Positions 16,141 to 22,922 of a stretch of 64,000 bases of DNA are shown here, piece after piece. Source of the DNA: Micromonospora antibiotica (GTDB taxonomy: Bacteria > Actinomycetota > Actinomycetes > Mycobacteriales > Micromonosporaceae); the NCBI RefSeq assembly GCF_017599305.1, contig NZ_JAGFWR010000006.1, positions 62,001-126,000 on the forward strand, written 5' to 3'. The position numbers and the translations under genes are program-made. The notes under the pieces are model-generated. The model worked only from the letters and a program-made list of their open reading frames with translations, was not told the origin of the DNA and made no database searches. The stretch's first letter is position 1, and each line of letters starts with the position of its first letter.

Positions 16141-16197
16141 ACCCGCCGCCAGTCCGTCCCTTCCGGGTACGACCGTCTTCCGGGTGGTGCCGACTTT

Positions 16198-16256
16198 TTA
16201 CATTGCAGTTGCACTGTAACCCGCGTACCTTCTTTGCAATGCAGTCGTATTGCAAA
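16198..16256 (+). promoter_or_regulatory. Promoter and two operators ahead of the phosphotransferase-like gene
   Basis: A -35 TTGCAG (16203-16208), 17-bp spacer and -10 TACCTT (16226-16231) form a promoter. A 22-bp imperfect palindrome TTACA...TGTAA (16198-16219, 18 of 22 symmetric) covers the -35. A perfect inverted repeat TTTGCAAT-N8-ATTGCAAA (16233-16256) covers the start region. Centres are 36 bp apart. The downstream TetR regulator is the likely ligand. Confidence 0.65.
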
Positions 16257-16268
16257 CGGGAGGCGCAG

Positions 16269-18644
16269 GTGTCGGTGATCCCCCTGTCGGAGGCACACGC
16301 CGACCTGGTCCCGCTGGTCGGCGGCAAGGCGGCCGGTCTCGGCGAGCTGATCCGCGCTGGCGAGCGGGTACCCGAGGGTTTCTGCGTGACCACCGAGGCG
16401 TACCGGGCCGGGGTGGTGCCGCGGGACGAGGTCCGGGCGGCGTACGCGCGGCTGGGCGGTGGCCCGGTGGCGGTGCGGTCGAGCGCGACCGACGAGGACC
16501 TGCCGGACGCCAGCTTCGCGGGCCAGCACGACACGGTGCTGGACGTCGAGGGCGAGGCGGACCTGCTGGCGGCGATCGGCACCTGCTGGGAGTCGCTGCA
16601 CGGCAGCCGGGCGGCGGCCTACCGCCAGGCGCGCGGGACCGACCCCGCCGACGTGCGCATGGCGGTGGTGGTGCAGCGGATGGTCACCCCGGTCCGGGCC
16701 GGCGTGCTCTACACGGCCAACCCGGTCACCGGCAACCGCACCGAGATGCTCGTCGAGGTCGGGCCGGGCACGACGGTCGTCGACGGCCGCACCGACGTGA
16801 CGCGCGTCGTGCTCGCCGACCCGGCCGGTAGCGACGGGGGCCGGCCGGAGCCCGGGTGGCAGGGCGACCTGTGGGCCGTCGGTCGGCGGGTACAGGCGCA
16901 CTTCGGCGGGCCACAGGACGTCGAGTGGGCCATCGACCACGACGGGACCCTGTGGTTGCTCCAGTCGCGGCCGGTCAGCACGCTGTTCCCGGCACCGCCG
17001 CAGACCGACGACCTGCGGGTGTACGTCGAGTTCGGCAACGTGCAGGGGATGCTGCGACCGGTCACCCCGATGGGCATGGCCACGCTCCGCGCGATGATCG
17101 CCGCCATGGTCGCCTCGCTCGGGATGCGGGTGGAGATCGTCGACATCGGCGGACGGCTCTACGGCGACCTGACCGACCTGGTCCGCCGGCCGGCCAGCCG
17201 CCGACGGCTCGTCCGACTGATGGCCGTCGACTTCGGGCCGCGCGCCCAGGCGGTGATGGAGCACGTCCTGCGGGACCCCCGGTTCGCACCGTCCGGTGAC
17301 GGCTCCCGCCGCCGCCCGGCGGACGCCTCGTTGGGCACGGCGCTGCGGGCCCTGCGGGGCATCCTGCGGGCGCTGACGCGACCGGACGCGGCACGGCGTC
17401 GGCTGGTCGCCGCCGTCGACCGGCTGCGGGCCGAGTCGGTGGCACCGGCACACCTGCGGACGGCCCACGAGCGGCTGCGGTTCGTCCGCGACCACGGCGA
17501 CGGCGACGGCGGTGCCGCCGACGACATCACCTGGCCGATCGTGGCCGGAATGCTCGCCTCGGCCCTGCCCGCCCACCTGCTCAAGGGGGTCGCCACCGAG
17601 GACGACGTCCACGCCGTGCTGCGTGGCGTCCCGCACAACGTGACCATCGAGATGGACCTCGCACTGTGGGCGCTGGCCAGCGCCGCCCGCGAGCACCGCG
17701 ACCTGCTCCTCGACACGCCACCGGCCGAACTGGCGGCCCGGTACCTGCGGGGCGCGCTCCCCGAGATCGGCCTGTCCGGGTTCCTGTCCCGCTACGGCCA
17801 CCGGGCGGCGGCCGAAGCCGACGTCGGGGTGCCGCGTTGGGCCGAGGACCCCACCCCGGTCCTCGCGGCCGTCGCCAACTACCTGCGGCTGACCGACCCC
17901 GCGCAGGCACCCGACCGCCGGTTCGCCGAGGCCGCCGCAGCAGCCGGGGCCGCGCTCGACGAGTTGGCCGCCCGGGTCCGCCGACGTCGCCCGGTCCGGG
18001 GCCGGATCGCGATCTTCCTGCTGCGGCGGGCACGACGGCTGGCCGGACTGCGGGAGGCCGGCAAGTTCGCCGGGCTGTACCGGCTCCGGACCGTACGCGA
18101 GCAGTTGCTGCTCATCGGGGCGACACTGTTCCCGACGGCGGACGACGTCATGTTCCTCACCCTCGACGAGGTCGGGGCGGCCCTCGACGGTGCCGACCTG
18201 ACCGGGCTGGTCGCCCGACGCCGGGCGACCCACCGGCGTGAGCTACGCCGCCGGGTCGTGCCGGTGGCACTACTGTCCGACGGGACCGATGTGGAGAGCA
18301 CCCTGCCGGCCCCCACCGACGGGGCGGGACTGCTGCGGGGCGTGGGGGCGGCGACGGGTAGGGTGACCGGCCCGGCCCGGGTGGTCACCGACCCGGCCAC
18401 CGCATACCTCGAACCCGGGGAGATCCTCGTGACCGCCACCACCGACCCGGGCTGGACGCCGCTGTTCCTGACCGCCGGGGCGCTGGTCACCGAGACCGGC
18501 GCGATCATGGCGCACGGCCCGACGGTGGCCCGCGAGTACGGCATCCCGGCCGTGATCAGCGTGCCGGGCGCCACCTCGCGGATCGTCACCGGTCAGGTGA
18601 TCACCGTGGACGGTGCGGCCGGCACCGTGACGACGGCGCGGTAG
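16269..18644 (+). CDS. PEP/ATP-utilising enzyme, rifampin phosphotransferase-like
   Basis: 791 residues from GTG 16269, with GGGAGG five bases upstream; an in-frame extension from 16203 overlaps the operators and is rejected. Residues about 15-310 form the ATP-grasp PPDK_N domain (VGGKAAGLGELIRAGERVPEGF at the start, AVRSSATDEDLPDASFAGQHDT next, VQRMVTPVRAGVLYTANPVTG later). A variable middle follows, then the swivelling phosphohistidine domain at the C terminus with GALVTETGAIMAHGPTVARE (catalytic His in MAHG), GIPAV and the GQVITVDGAAGTV tail. This order and length fit rifampin phosphotransferases (ATP + drug to AMP + Pi + phospho-drug) better than PEP synthase. The substrate is unproven. 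It is co-transcribed with a TetR regulator six bases downstream. Confidence 0.72.
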   Translation: MSVIPLSEAHADLVPLVGGKAAGLGELIRAGERVPEGFCVTTEAYRAGVVPRDEVRAAYARLGGGPVAVRSSATDEDLPDASFAGQHDTVLDVEGEADLLAAIGTCWESLHGSRAAAYRQARGTDPADVRMAVVVQRMVTPVRAGVLYTANPVTGNRTEMLVEVGPGTTVVDGRTDVTRVVLADPAGSDGGRPEPGWQGDLWAVGRRVQAHFGGPQDVEWAIDHDGTLWLLQSRPVSTLFPAPPQTDDLRVYVEFGNVQGMLRPVTPMGMATLRAMIAAMVASLGMRVEIVDIGGRLYGDLTDLVRRPASRRRLVRLMAVDFGPRAQAVMEHVLRDPRFAPSGDGSRRRPADASLGTALRALRGILRALTRPDAARRRLVAAVDRLRAESVAPAHLRTAHERLRFVRDHGDGDGGAADDITWPIVAGMLASALPAHLLKGVATEDDVHAVLRGVPHNVTIEMDLALWALASAAREHRDLLLDTPPAELAARYLRGALPEIGLSGFLSRYGHRAAAEADVGVPRWAEDPTPVLAAVANYLRLTDPAQAPDRRFAEAAAAAGAALDELAARVRRRRPVRGRIAIFLLRRARRLAGLREAGKFAGLYRLRTVREQLLLIGATLFPTADDVMFLTLDEVGAALDGADLTGLVARRRATHRRELRRRVVPVALLSDGTDVESTLPAPTDGAGLLRGVGAATGRVTGPARVVTDPATAYLEPGEILVTATTDPGWTPLFLTAGALVTETGAIMAHGPTVAREYGIPAVISVPGATSRIVTGQVITVDGAAGTVTTAR

Positions 18645-18650
18645 GCCCCG

Positions 18651-19217
18651 ATGCCCAGGAAGGTCGATCCCCGTCAGCGCCGCACGCTGATCGCGGACGC
18701 GCTCATGCGGGTCGCCGCCGACCGGGGTCTGGAGGCGGTGAGCCTGCGGCACGTGGCCGCCGAGGCGGGGGTGTCCGCCGGCATGGTGCAGCACTACTTC
18801 ACCACCAAGGACGAGATGATGGCCTTCGCGCTGTCCGTCGTCCGGGACCGGGGTCGGGCCCGGGTCGAGGCGGCGGTCGCGGCGCTCGGGCCGGACCCGC
18901 GGCCCCGGCTGCTGCTGCGCACCCTGCTTGCGGCGCTGCTGCCGTTGGACGAGGCGGCGCGCGCGGACGGACGGGTGGCGTTGGCGTTCCTGTCCTGGAC
19001 CGCCCTGCACCCGGCGGCGGCCCCCGGCCTGCGGCCCGATACCGCGCAACTGGTGGAGTTCATCGCCGGGCTACTGCCGCGGCCACCGGCGTCGGACGCC
19101 GCGGCGGGGCTGCTGGCGCTGGTGGAGGGGCTGGGGGTGTACCTGCTCGGCGGGCAGTACACCCCGGCGCAGGCGACCGCGGTCCTCGACCACCAGTTGG
19201 ACCTGCTCTTCGCCTGA
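18651..19217 (+). CDS. TetR family transcriptional regulator
   Basis: 188 residues. The helix-turn-helix at about 10-52 reads RRTLIADALMRVAADRGLEA, SLRHVAAEAGVSAGMVQHYF and TTKDEMMAFA; the C-terminal domain is a TetR_C bundle. MVQHYF is typical of the BetI/AcrR-like subgroup. The ATG is six bases after the stop of the phosphotransferase-like gene, so the two form an operon. It most likely binds the TTTGCAAT/ATTGCAAA and TTACA/TGTAA palindromes upstream of that operon, giving substrate-inducible resistance or catabolism; that is inference from position and symmetry. Confidence 0.88.
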   Translation: MPRKVDPRQRRTLIADALMRVAADRGLEAVSLRHVAAEAGVSAGMVQHYFTTKDEMMAFALSVVRDRGRARVEAAVAALGPDPRPRLLLRTLLAALLPLDEAARADGRVALAFLSWTALHPAAAPGLRPDTAQLVEFIAGLLPRPPASDAAAGLLALVEGLGVYLLGGQYTPAQATAVLDHQLDLLFA

Positions 19218-19232
19218 CCGCAGGCGGCGTCC

Positions 19233-19290
19233 CACGGGTCGGCGGTGCCCCGGCGCGGACCGCTCGCCGTGCGGGCGCGGCCGACCCGTG
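19233..19290 (+). terminator. Long inverted repeat after the TetR gene
   Basis: CACGGGTCGGC (19233-19243) and GCCGACCCGTG (19280-19290) are perfect 11-bp arms around a GC-rich 36-base loop, 15 bp past the stop. It probably ends the phosphotransferase-tetR transcript. Confidence 0.5.
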
Positions 19291-19336
19291 AAATCCTCTG
19301 TGGACAGTGATCGTCACCTATCAACAGGAGACTTCC

Positions 19337-19723
19337 ATGCGATCTCGGCTCCTCTCCATCGCCTCCGCGCTGACCCTCGCCGCGAGCGGCTCGGTGCTGG
19401 CCCTGATACCCGCCAGCCCGGCCAGCGCCCACTGCGACGGCCACGGGCAGCACCCGGACCTGTACAGCGGCGGCGGGATCTCCTGGGGCGACGGGACCTT
19501 CATCCGCGCCTACCCCCACCAGGACTGCCAGCCCAAGGGCCAGGGGTACCCGAGTCAGAACATCGACGTCCACTGCGCCACGCTGACCGGTGACCTGTGG
19601 TTCTTCGTCCGCAACACCTCCACCGGGATCAACGGGTGGGCCCGCCGGGACGCGCTGCGCTTCTCGCAGACCGTCACCATCGACGACTGCGCCAACGGGC
19701 TCGCCCCGCACCGCGTGGCCTGA
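19337..19723 (+). CDS. Small secreted protein, SH3-like
   Basis: 128 residues, of which 1-31 are a Sec signal peptide (MRSRLLSIASALTLAASGSV then ALIPASPASA, cleavage before HCDG). AGGAG lies about eight bases before ATG 19337. The mature part of about 97 residues has four Cys (HCDG, DCQPKG, VHCATL, DDCANG), enough for two disulfides, and short beta-like stretches such as GDLWFFVRNTSTGINGWARR, which resembles the GWVxxxYL strand of bacterial SH3 domains. It could bind a cell-wall or extracellular ligand. No closer family was recognised. Confidence 0.65.
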   Translation: MRSRLLSIASALTLAASGSVLALIPASPASAHCDGHGQHPDLYSGGGISWGDGTFIRAYPHQDCQPKGQGYPSQNIDVHCATLTGDLWFFVRNTSTGINGWARRDALRFSQTVTIDDCANGLAPHRVA

Positions 19724-19865
19724 CCGGGGCTGCCGGCCCGGCCCGGCACGGCGTGCCCCTCGACGTTTCGAGCGGTGCGCAGGTATGACGGGACCCGGCA
19801 GCCCGGGGTGGACGGCAACCGCGTCCACCCCGGGCAGGCCGGCCCCGCAGGTCGACCCGACGGCG

Positions 19866-20585
19866 TCAGGTCAACAGCGCCGGGCGCAGCTCACCACCCA
19901 CGTTGATCGTGCCGACGACCCGGTCGCCGGTGAGGTCGAAGACGTCGACCGCCCGGTTGGTGCGCATGAGTTCCCGCACCGACGGCGGCAGCGGCGGGGG
20001 TTCCTTCATCGCCGCCCGGACGTCCCGGGTGGTGGAGATCAGCCGACCGACCAGCGACGCCCCGTCGTGGTCCACCCGGACCCGGCCGTACTCCCAGCCG
20101 CAGGTGGTGAGGTCGAGCACCTCGAACAGGCGGGCGAGCAGCGGATGCGGGTCGGTCGCCCGGACGAACTGCGTCGCCCTCGTCCCGACGACCGTGGCGG
20201 CGGCGGCGACGTGCACGTACGGGTGCAGGCCGCCCGGCAGCGCGAACAGCGGCCAGTGCAGCCGGCCACCGGCCGCCCGCCACAGTGGCCGGTAGTTGCG
20301 CCGGTCCACCGGGAACCGGTGACCGGTGCGCCGGTACAGCTCCGCCGTCTGGGCCGACAGGTCCGCGTGGGCCGCGTCGGCGAACTCGCCGACGATCCTG
20401 GCCGCCACCGCCAGGCCGTCACCGTCGTCGAGCAGGGCGACGATCCCCGCCACCTGGTCGGCCGGCGCGACGGCCACGTGGGTGCCGTACCGCTGCCGCA
20501 CCTCGGCCGACAGCGCCGCCTGCCGGACCGGATCCTCCTGGACCTGCCGGCCCCCGCCGCCCAGCACCCGCCCGAGCCATCCCAT
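19866..20585 (-). CDS. Hypothetical protein
   Basis: 239 residues with normal codon bias for this genome (C/G at third positions), so probably a real gene. The start is ATG 20583-20585 (MGWLGRVLGGGG). It has no signal peptide and no membrane helix. Visible stretches include DQVAGIVALLDDGDGLAVAA, RRNYRPLWRAAGGRLHWPLF and VDVFDLTGDRVVGTINVGGE. I do not recognise the family. It runs in the same direction as the SDR gene upstream (56 bp apart), without clear functional linkage. Confidence 0.6.
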   Translation of the reverse strand: MGWLGRVLGGGGRQVQEDPVRQAALSAEVRQRYGTHVAVAPADQVAGIVALLDDGDGLAVAARIVGEFADAAHADLSAQTAELYRRTGHRFPVDRRNYRPLWRAAGGRLHWPLFALPGGLHPYVHVAAAATVVGTRATQFVRATDPHPLLARLFEVLDLTTCGWEYGRVRVDHDGASLVGRLISTTRDVRAAMKEPPPLPPSVRELMRTNRAVDVFDLTGDRVVGTINVGGELRPALLT

Positions 20586-20640
20586 GTCGCCTCGTCTCCG
20601 CCACCGTCACCGACCGCAGCCATGCTAGTGCGACCCTGCG

Positions 20641-21543
20641 TCAGAGATAGCTCACGCCGGTCAGTTCCTCGGCCGCCGTCCACAGCCGCCGGCCGACAGC
20701 GGGATCGGTGGCCTCCGGGCTGGCCCGCACCTCGGTGACCGGACCCCAGGTCTGGAAGAGCCGGGCCGGGCCGAAGAACTGGCCGCCCCGGACCGCCGGG
20801 TCGGTGGCGGCGCGCAGCTGGGGCAGCGCACCCCGCTGCACCGGCTGGGTGGCCAGCAGGCCGAGCCAGGCGACCACCCGGCCACGCCGGCCCCGGTGGG
20901 CCATGGCCCGGGGGGTCAGGTTGGTGCGGGTGACACCGGGATGGGCCAGCACGCTGAGCACCGGTGCTCCGGCGGCGCGCAGCCGCCGGTCCAGTTCGAC
21001 GCCGAAGACGGTGGTGGCGAGCTTGGACCGGCCGTACGCGGCGGCGCCCCGGTAACCGCGCTCGCCCATCAGGTCGGCGAAGTCCAGGTGTGCATTGCGG
21101 TGGGTGATCGAGCTGAGGTGGACCACCCGGGCCGCCCGCGCGGCGGCCAGGTTGTCCAGCAGCAGACCGGTCAGCGCGAAGTGGCCCAGCAGGTTGGTGG
21201 CGAGGTGCAGCTCGTGGCCGTCGACACTGGTGCGGCGCGGGCCGAGCAGCACCGCACCGGCGTTGTTGACCAGCAGGTCGATCCTCGGATGGGCGGCGGC
21301 CAGTCCCGCCGCGAACGCCCGGACCGAGGCGAGGGAGGCGAGGTCCAGCTCACGTACCTCGACGTTCCCGCCGATGCGCCTACCGGCCTGCCGGCCGGCG
21401 GCGGTGTCGCGGACGGCGAGCACGACGTGCGCACCACGGTGGGCCAGCGCGGTGGCGGTGACCAGGCCGAGGCCCGAGTTCGCGCCGGTCACGACGGCGG
21501 TACGGCCGTGCTGGTCGGGGATGTGGTCGGCGGTCCAGGTCAT
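20641..21543 (-). CDS. Short-chain dehydrogenase/reductase (retinol-dehydrogenase-like)
   Basis: 300 residues. TAVVTGANSGLGLVTATALA is the TGxxxGxG NADP-binding turn, AVRDTAAGRQ the Arg-containing loop after strand 2 that favours NADP, LDLASLASVRAFAAGLAAA strand 3, LVNNAGAVLL the NNAG motif, HLSSIT the catalytic Ser and YGRSK the catalytic Tyr-x-x-x-Lys. The layout is that of the extended retinol dehydrogenase/WW-oxidoreductase-like classical SDRs, which oxidise or reduce alcohols and aldehydes; the substrate is unknown. AGGAG precedes ATG 21541-21543, with TAACGT (minus strand, plus 21577-21582) as a plausible -10. It is divergent from an XRE-family regulator that probably controls it. Confidence 0.85.
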   Translation of the reverse strand: MTWTADHIPDQHGRTAVVTGANSGLGLVTATALAHRGAHVVLAVRDTAAGRQAGRRIGGNVEVRELDLASLASVRAFAAGLAAAHPRIDLLVNNAGAVLLGPRRTSVDGHELHLATNLLGHFALTGLLLDNLAAARAARVVHLSSITHRNAHLDFADLMGERGYRGAAAYGRSKLATTVFGVELDRRLRAAGAPVLSVLAHPGVTRTNLTPRAMAHRGRRGRVVAWLGLLATQPVQRGALPQLRAATDPAVRGGQFFGPARLFQTWGPVTEVRASPEATDPAVGRRLWTAAEELTGVSYL

Positions 21544-21670
21544 CTGCTGCTCCTGAGCGGTCGGGGTGGGACGCCGACGTTAGGGGCCGCCCGGCCGGGC
21601 TCGGTCGTCCCCGGTCGCCTAGGTCCCGCAGTCCTACCCACCCCGGTCCGGGCCGCGTCACACTGGCCCC

Positions 21671-22558
21671 ATGACCCATCCGTACGCCCGCGAACTCGGT
21701 GACTTCCTGCGCGCCCGACGCGGCCGGCTGCACCCCCGCGACGTCGGCCTGGAGCCGGGCGGGCGACGGCGGGTCACCGGGCTGCGCCGCGAGGAGCTGG
21801 CGCTGCTGGCCGGGTTGAGCACCGACTACTACCAGCGGATGGAGCAGGGCCGGGAGGTCCGCCCGTCCGACCACGTGCTGGACGCGCTCGCCGCCGCGCT
21901 CGCCCTCGACGACGAGGAACGCCGGCACCTGTTCACCCTGGCCCGCGCCGCCCGCCGGCCGGTACCGGCCCGGGTGGACCACGGCCCGGAGCGGGTGCCG
22001 GAGAGCACCCGCCGGCTGCTGCGGGTGCTGGACACCCCGGCAGTGGTGCTCGGCCGCCACCTGGACCTGCTCGCCTGGAACGCGTGGGCGGTGGCGCTGC
22101 TCGGCGATCCGGCGGACCTCCCGCCGGGCCGCCTCAACATGCTGCTGCTGATGTTCGACGAGGCGGCGTCCCCGGTGCGGCGCTGCGCGTCCTGGGAGCA
22201 GCAGGCGCTGGACTACATCGGCATGATGCGTGCCGCCGTCGCCACCGACCCCACCCATCCCCGGGCCACCGCGATCGTCGGTGAGCTGACCATCCGCAGC
22301 GCCGAGTTCCGGCGGCTGTGGTCGCGGCACGACGTGCGCGGGTCGGTCACCGGCACCAAGACCTTCCAGGTCCCCGGGGTCGGTGACATCGTCCTGGACT
22401 GGGACACCTACCCGCTGCCCGGCAACCCCGGCCCGGTCCTGCTGGTCTTCACCGCCGAGCCCGGCAGCGCCGACGCGGACGCCCTGCGGCTGCTGGCGTC
22501 ACTGCGGGCCACCGACCGGTCGGAGGAGAGTTATCTGACACGCCGACGCGACATCTAG
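21671..22558 (+). CDS. XRE family regulator with MmyB-like ligand domain
   Basis: 295 residues. LGDFLRARRGRLHPRDVGL, RRRVTGLRREELALLAGLST and DYYQRMEQGREVRPSDHVLD form the N-terminal helix-turn-helix (HTH_31) with the TGLRREELA signature. Residues about 110-290 match the MmyB-like ligand-binding (PAS-like) domain: LDLLAWNAWAVALLGD, NMLLLMFDEA and RHDVRGSVTGTKTFQVPGVG. MmyB-type domains bind fatty acids in a few studied cases. Such regulators usually sit beside an SDR, as here, and control it. CACACT followed by six bases precedes ATG 21671, matching the leaderless pattern. The last codons overlap the first NrdR box of the next operon. Confidence 0.88.
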   Translation: MTHPYARELGDFLRARRGRLHPRDVGLEPGGRRRVTGLRREELALLAGLSTDYYQRMEQGREVRPSDHVLDALAAALALDDEERRHLFTLARAARRPVPARVDHGPERVPESTRRLLRVLDTPAVVLGRHLDLLAWNAWAVALLGDPADLPPGRLNMLLLMFDEAASPVRRCASWEQQALDYIGMMRAAVATDPTHPRATAIVGELTIRSAEFRRLWSRHDVRGSVTGTKTFQVPGVGDIVLDWDTYPLPGNPGPVLLVFTAEPGSADADALRLLASLRATDRSEESYLTRRRDI

Positions 22559-22593
22559 TGTTGCCTCTCCCCCATCCACGCCATATATGGTGT
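22546..22593 (+). promoter_or_regulatory. Two NrdR boxes over the nrdAB promoter
   Basis: ACGCGACATCTAGTGT (22546-22561) and ACGCCATATATGGTGT (22578-22593) match the NrdR-box pattern acaCwAtATaTwGtgt at 12 and 13 of 16 positions. They are 32 bp apart, about three helical turns, as NrdR sites usually are. TTGCCT (22561-22566) and TATATG (22584-22589) with a 17-bp spacer are the likely -35 and -10, so bound NrdR would block RNA polymerase. Confidence 0.7.
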
Positions 22594-22597
22594 GCCA

Positions 22598-22792
22598 CGC
22601 AGCTGGTTCGACCGGGCCCGGTGGTCCGGTCGAGGCAACAGGGAACCCGGTGGAAATCCGGGACTGCCCCGCAGCGGTAAGTGGGAACGACCGCCGTCAT
22701 CGAGCACTGGACCGCCAGGTCTGGGAAGCGACGGCCAGTAGGCGACCGGCGACCCCGGTCACGCTCGCGAGTCCGAAGACCTGCCAGTGCGC
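22598..22792 (+). promoter_or_regulatory. Cobalamin (B12) riboswitch
   Basis: The conserved cobalamin-aptamer pieces occur in order: AGGGAA (22640-22645), GGTGGAAATCC, ACTGCCCCGCAGCGGTAA (22663-22680), the B12 box GAGCACTGG (about 22702-22710) and the closing GTCCGAAGACCTGCC (22771-22785). CTGG (22603-22606) and CCAG (22784-22787) can close the P1 stem. Adenosylcobalamin binding would lower expression of the class Ia reductase downstream, as is established for Streptomyces nrdABS. Outer limits are approximate. Confidence 0.93.
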
Positions 22793-22879
22793 CGTGCGCT
22801 GCTGCGCGCGGCGGTCGGAGGTCGCGCGGGACGACCGACGCCAGCACCCGGGCCGGCCGTCGCGCCGTGCCCGTTGGCG

Positions 22880-22919
22880 TTCTCCCGCGTCCGATGACCA
22901 TCGGTGACAGCGAGGAGAG
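22880..22919 (+). promoter_or_regulatory. Possible Shine-Dalgarno-sequestering hairpin of the riboswitch expression platform
   Basis: TTCTCC (22880-22885) can pair with GGAGAG (22914-22919), the ribosome-binding site of nrdA. A perfect inner hairpin CCGATG-AC-CATCGG (22891-22904) lies between them. This would switch translation rather than transcription. Confidence 0.4.
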
Positions 22920-22922
22920 GTC

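Noticed and set aside
16269..18644. PEP synthase or pyruvate phosphate dikinase
   Set aside because: The PEP-binding barrel of those enzymes is missing; the phosphohistidine domain is at the C terminus, as in rifampin phosphotransferases.
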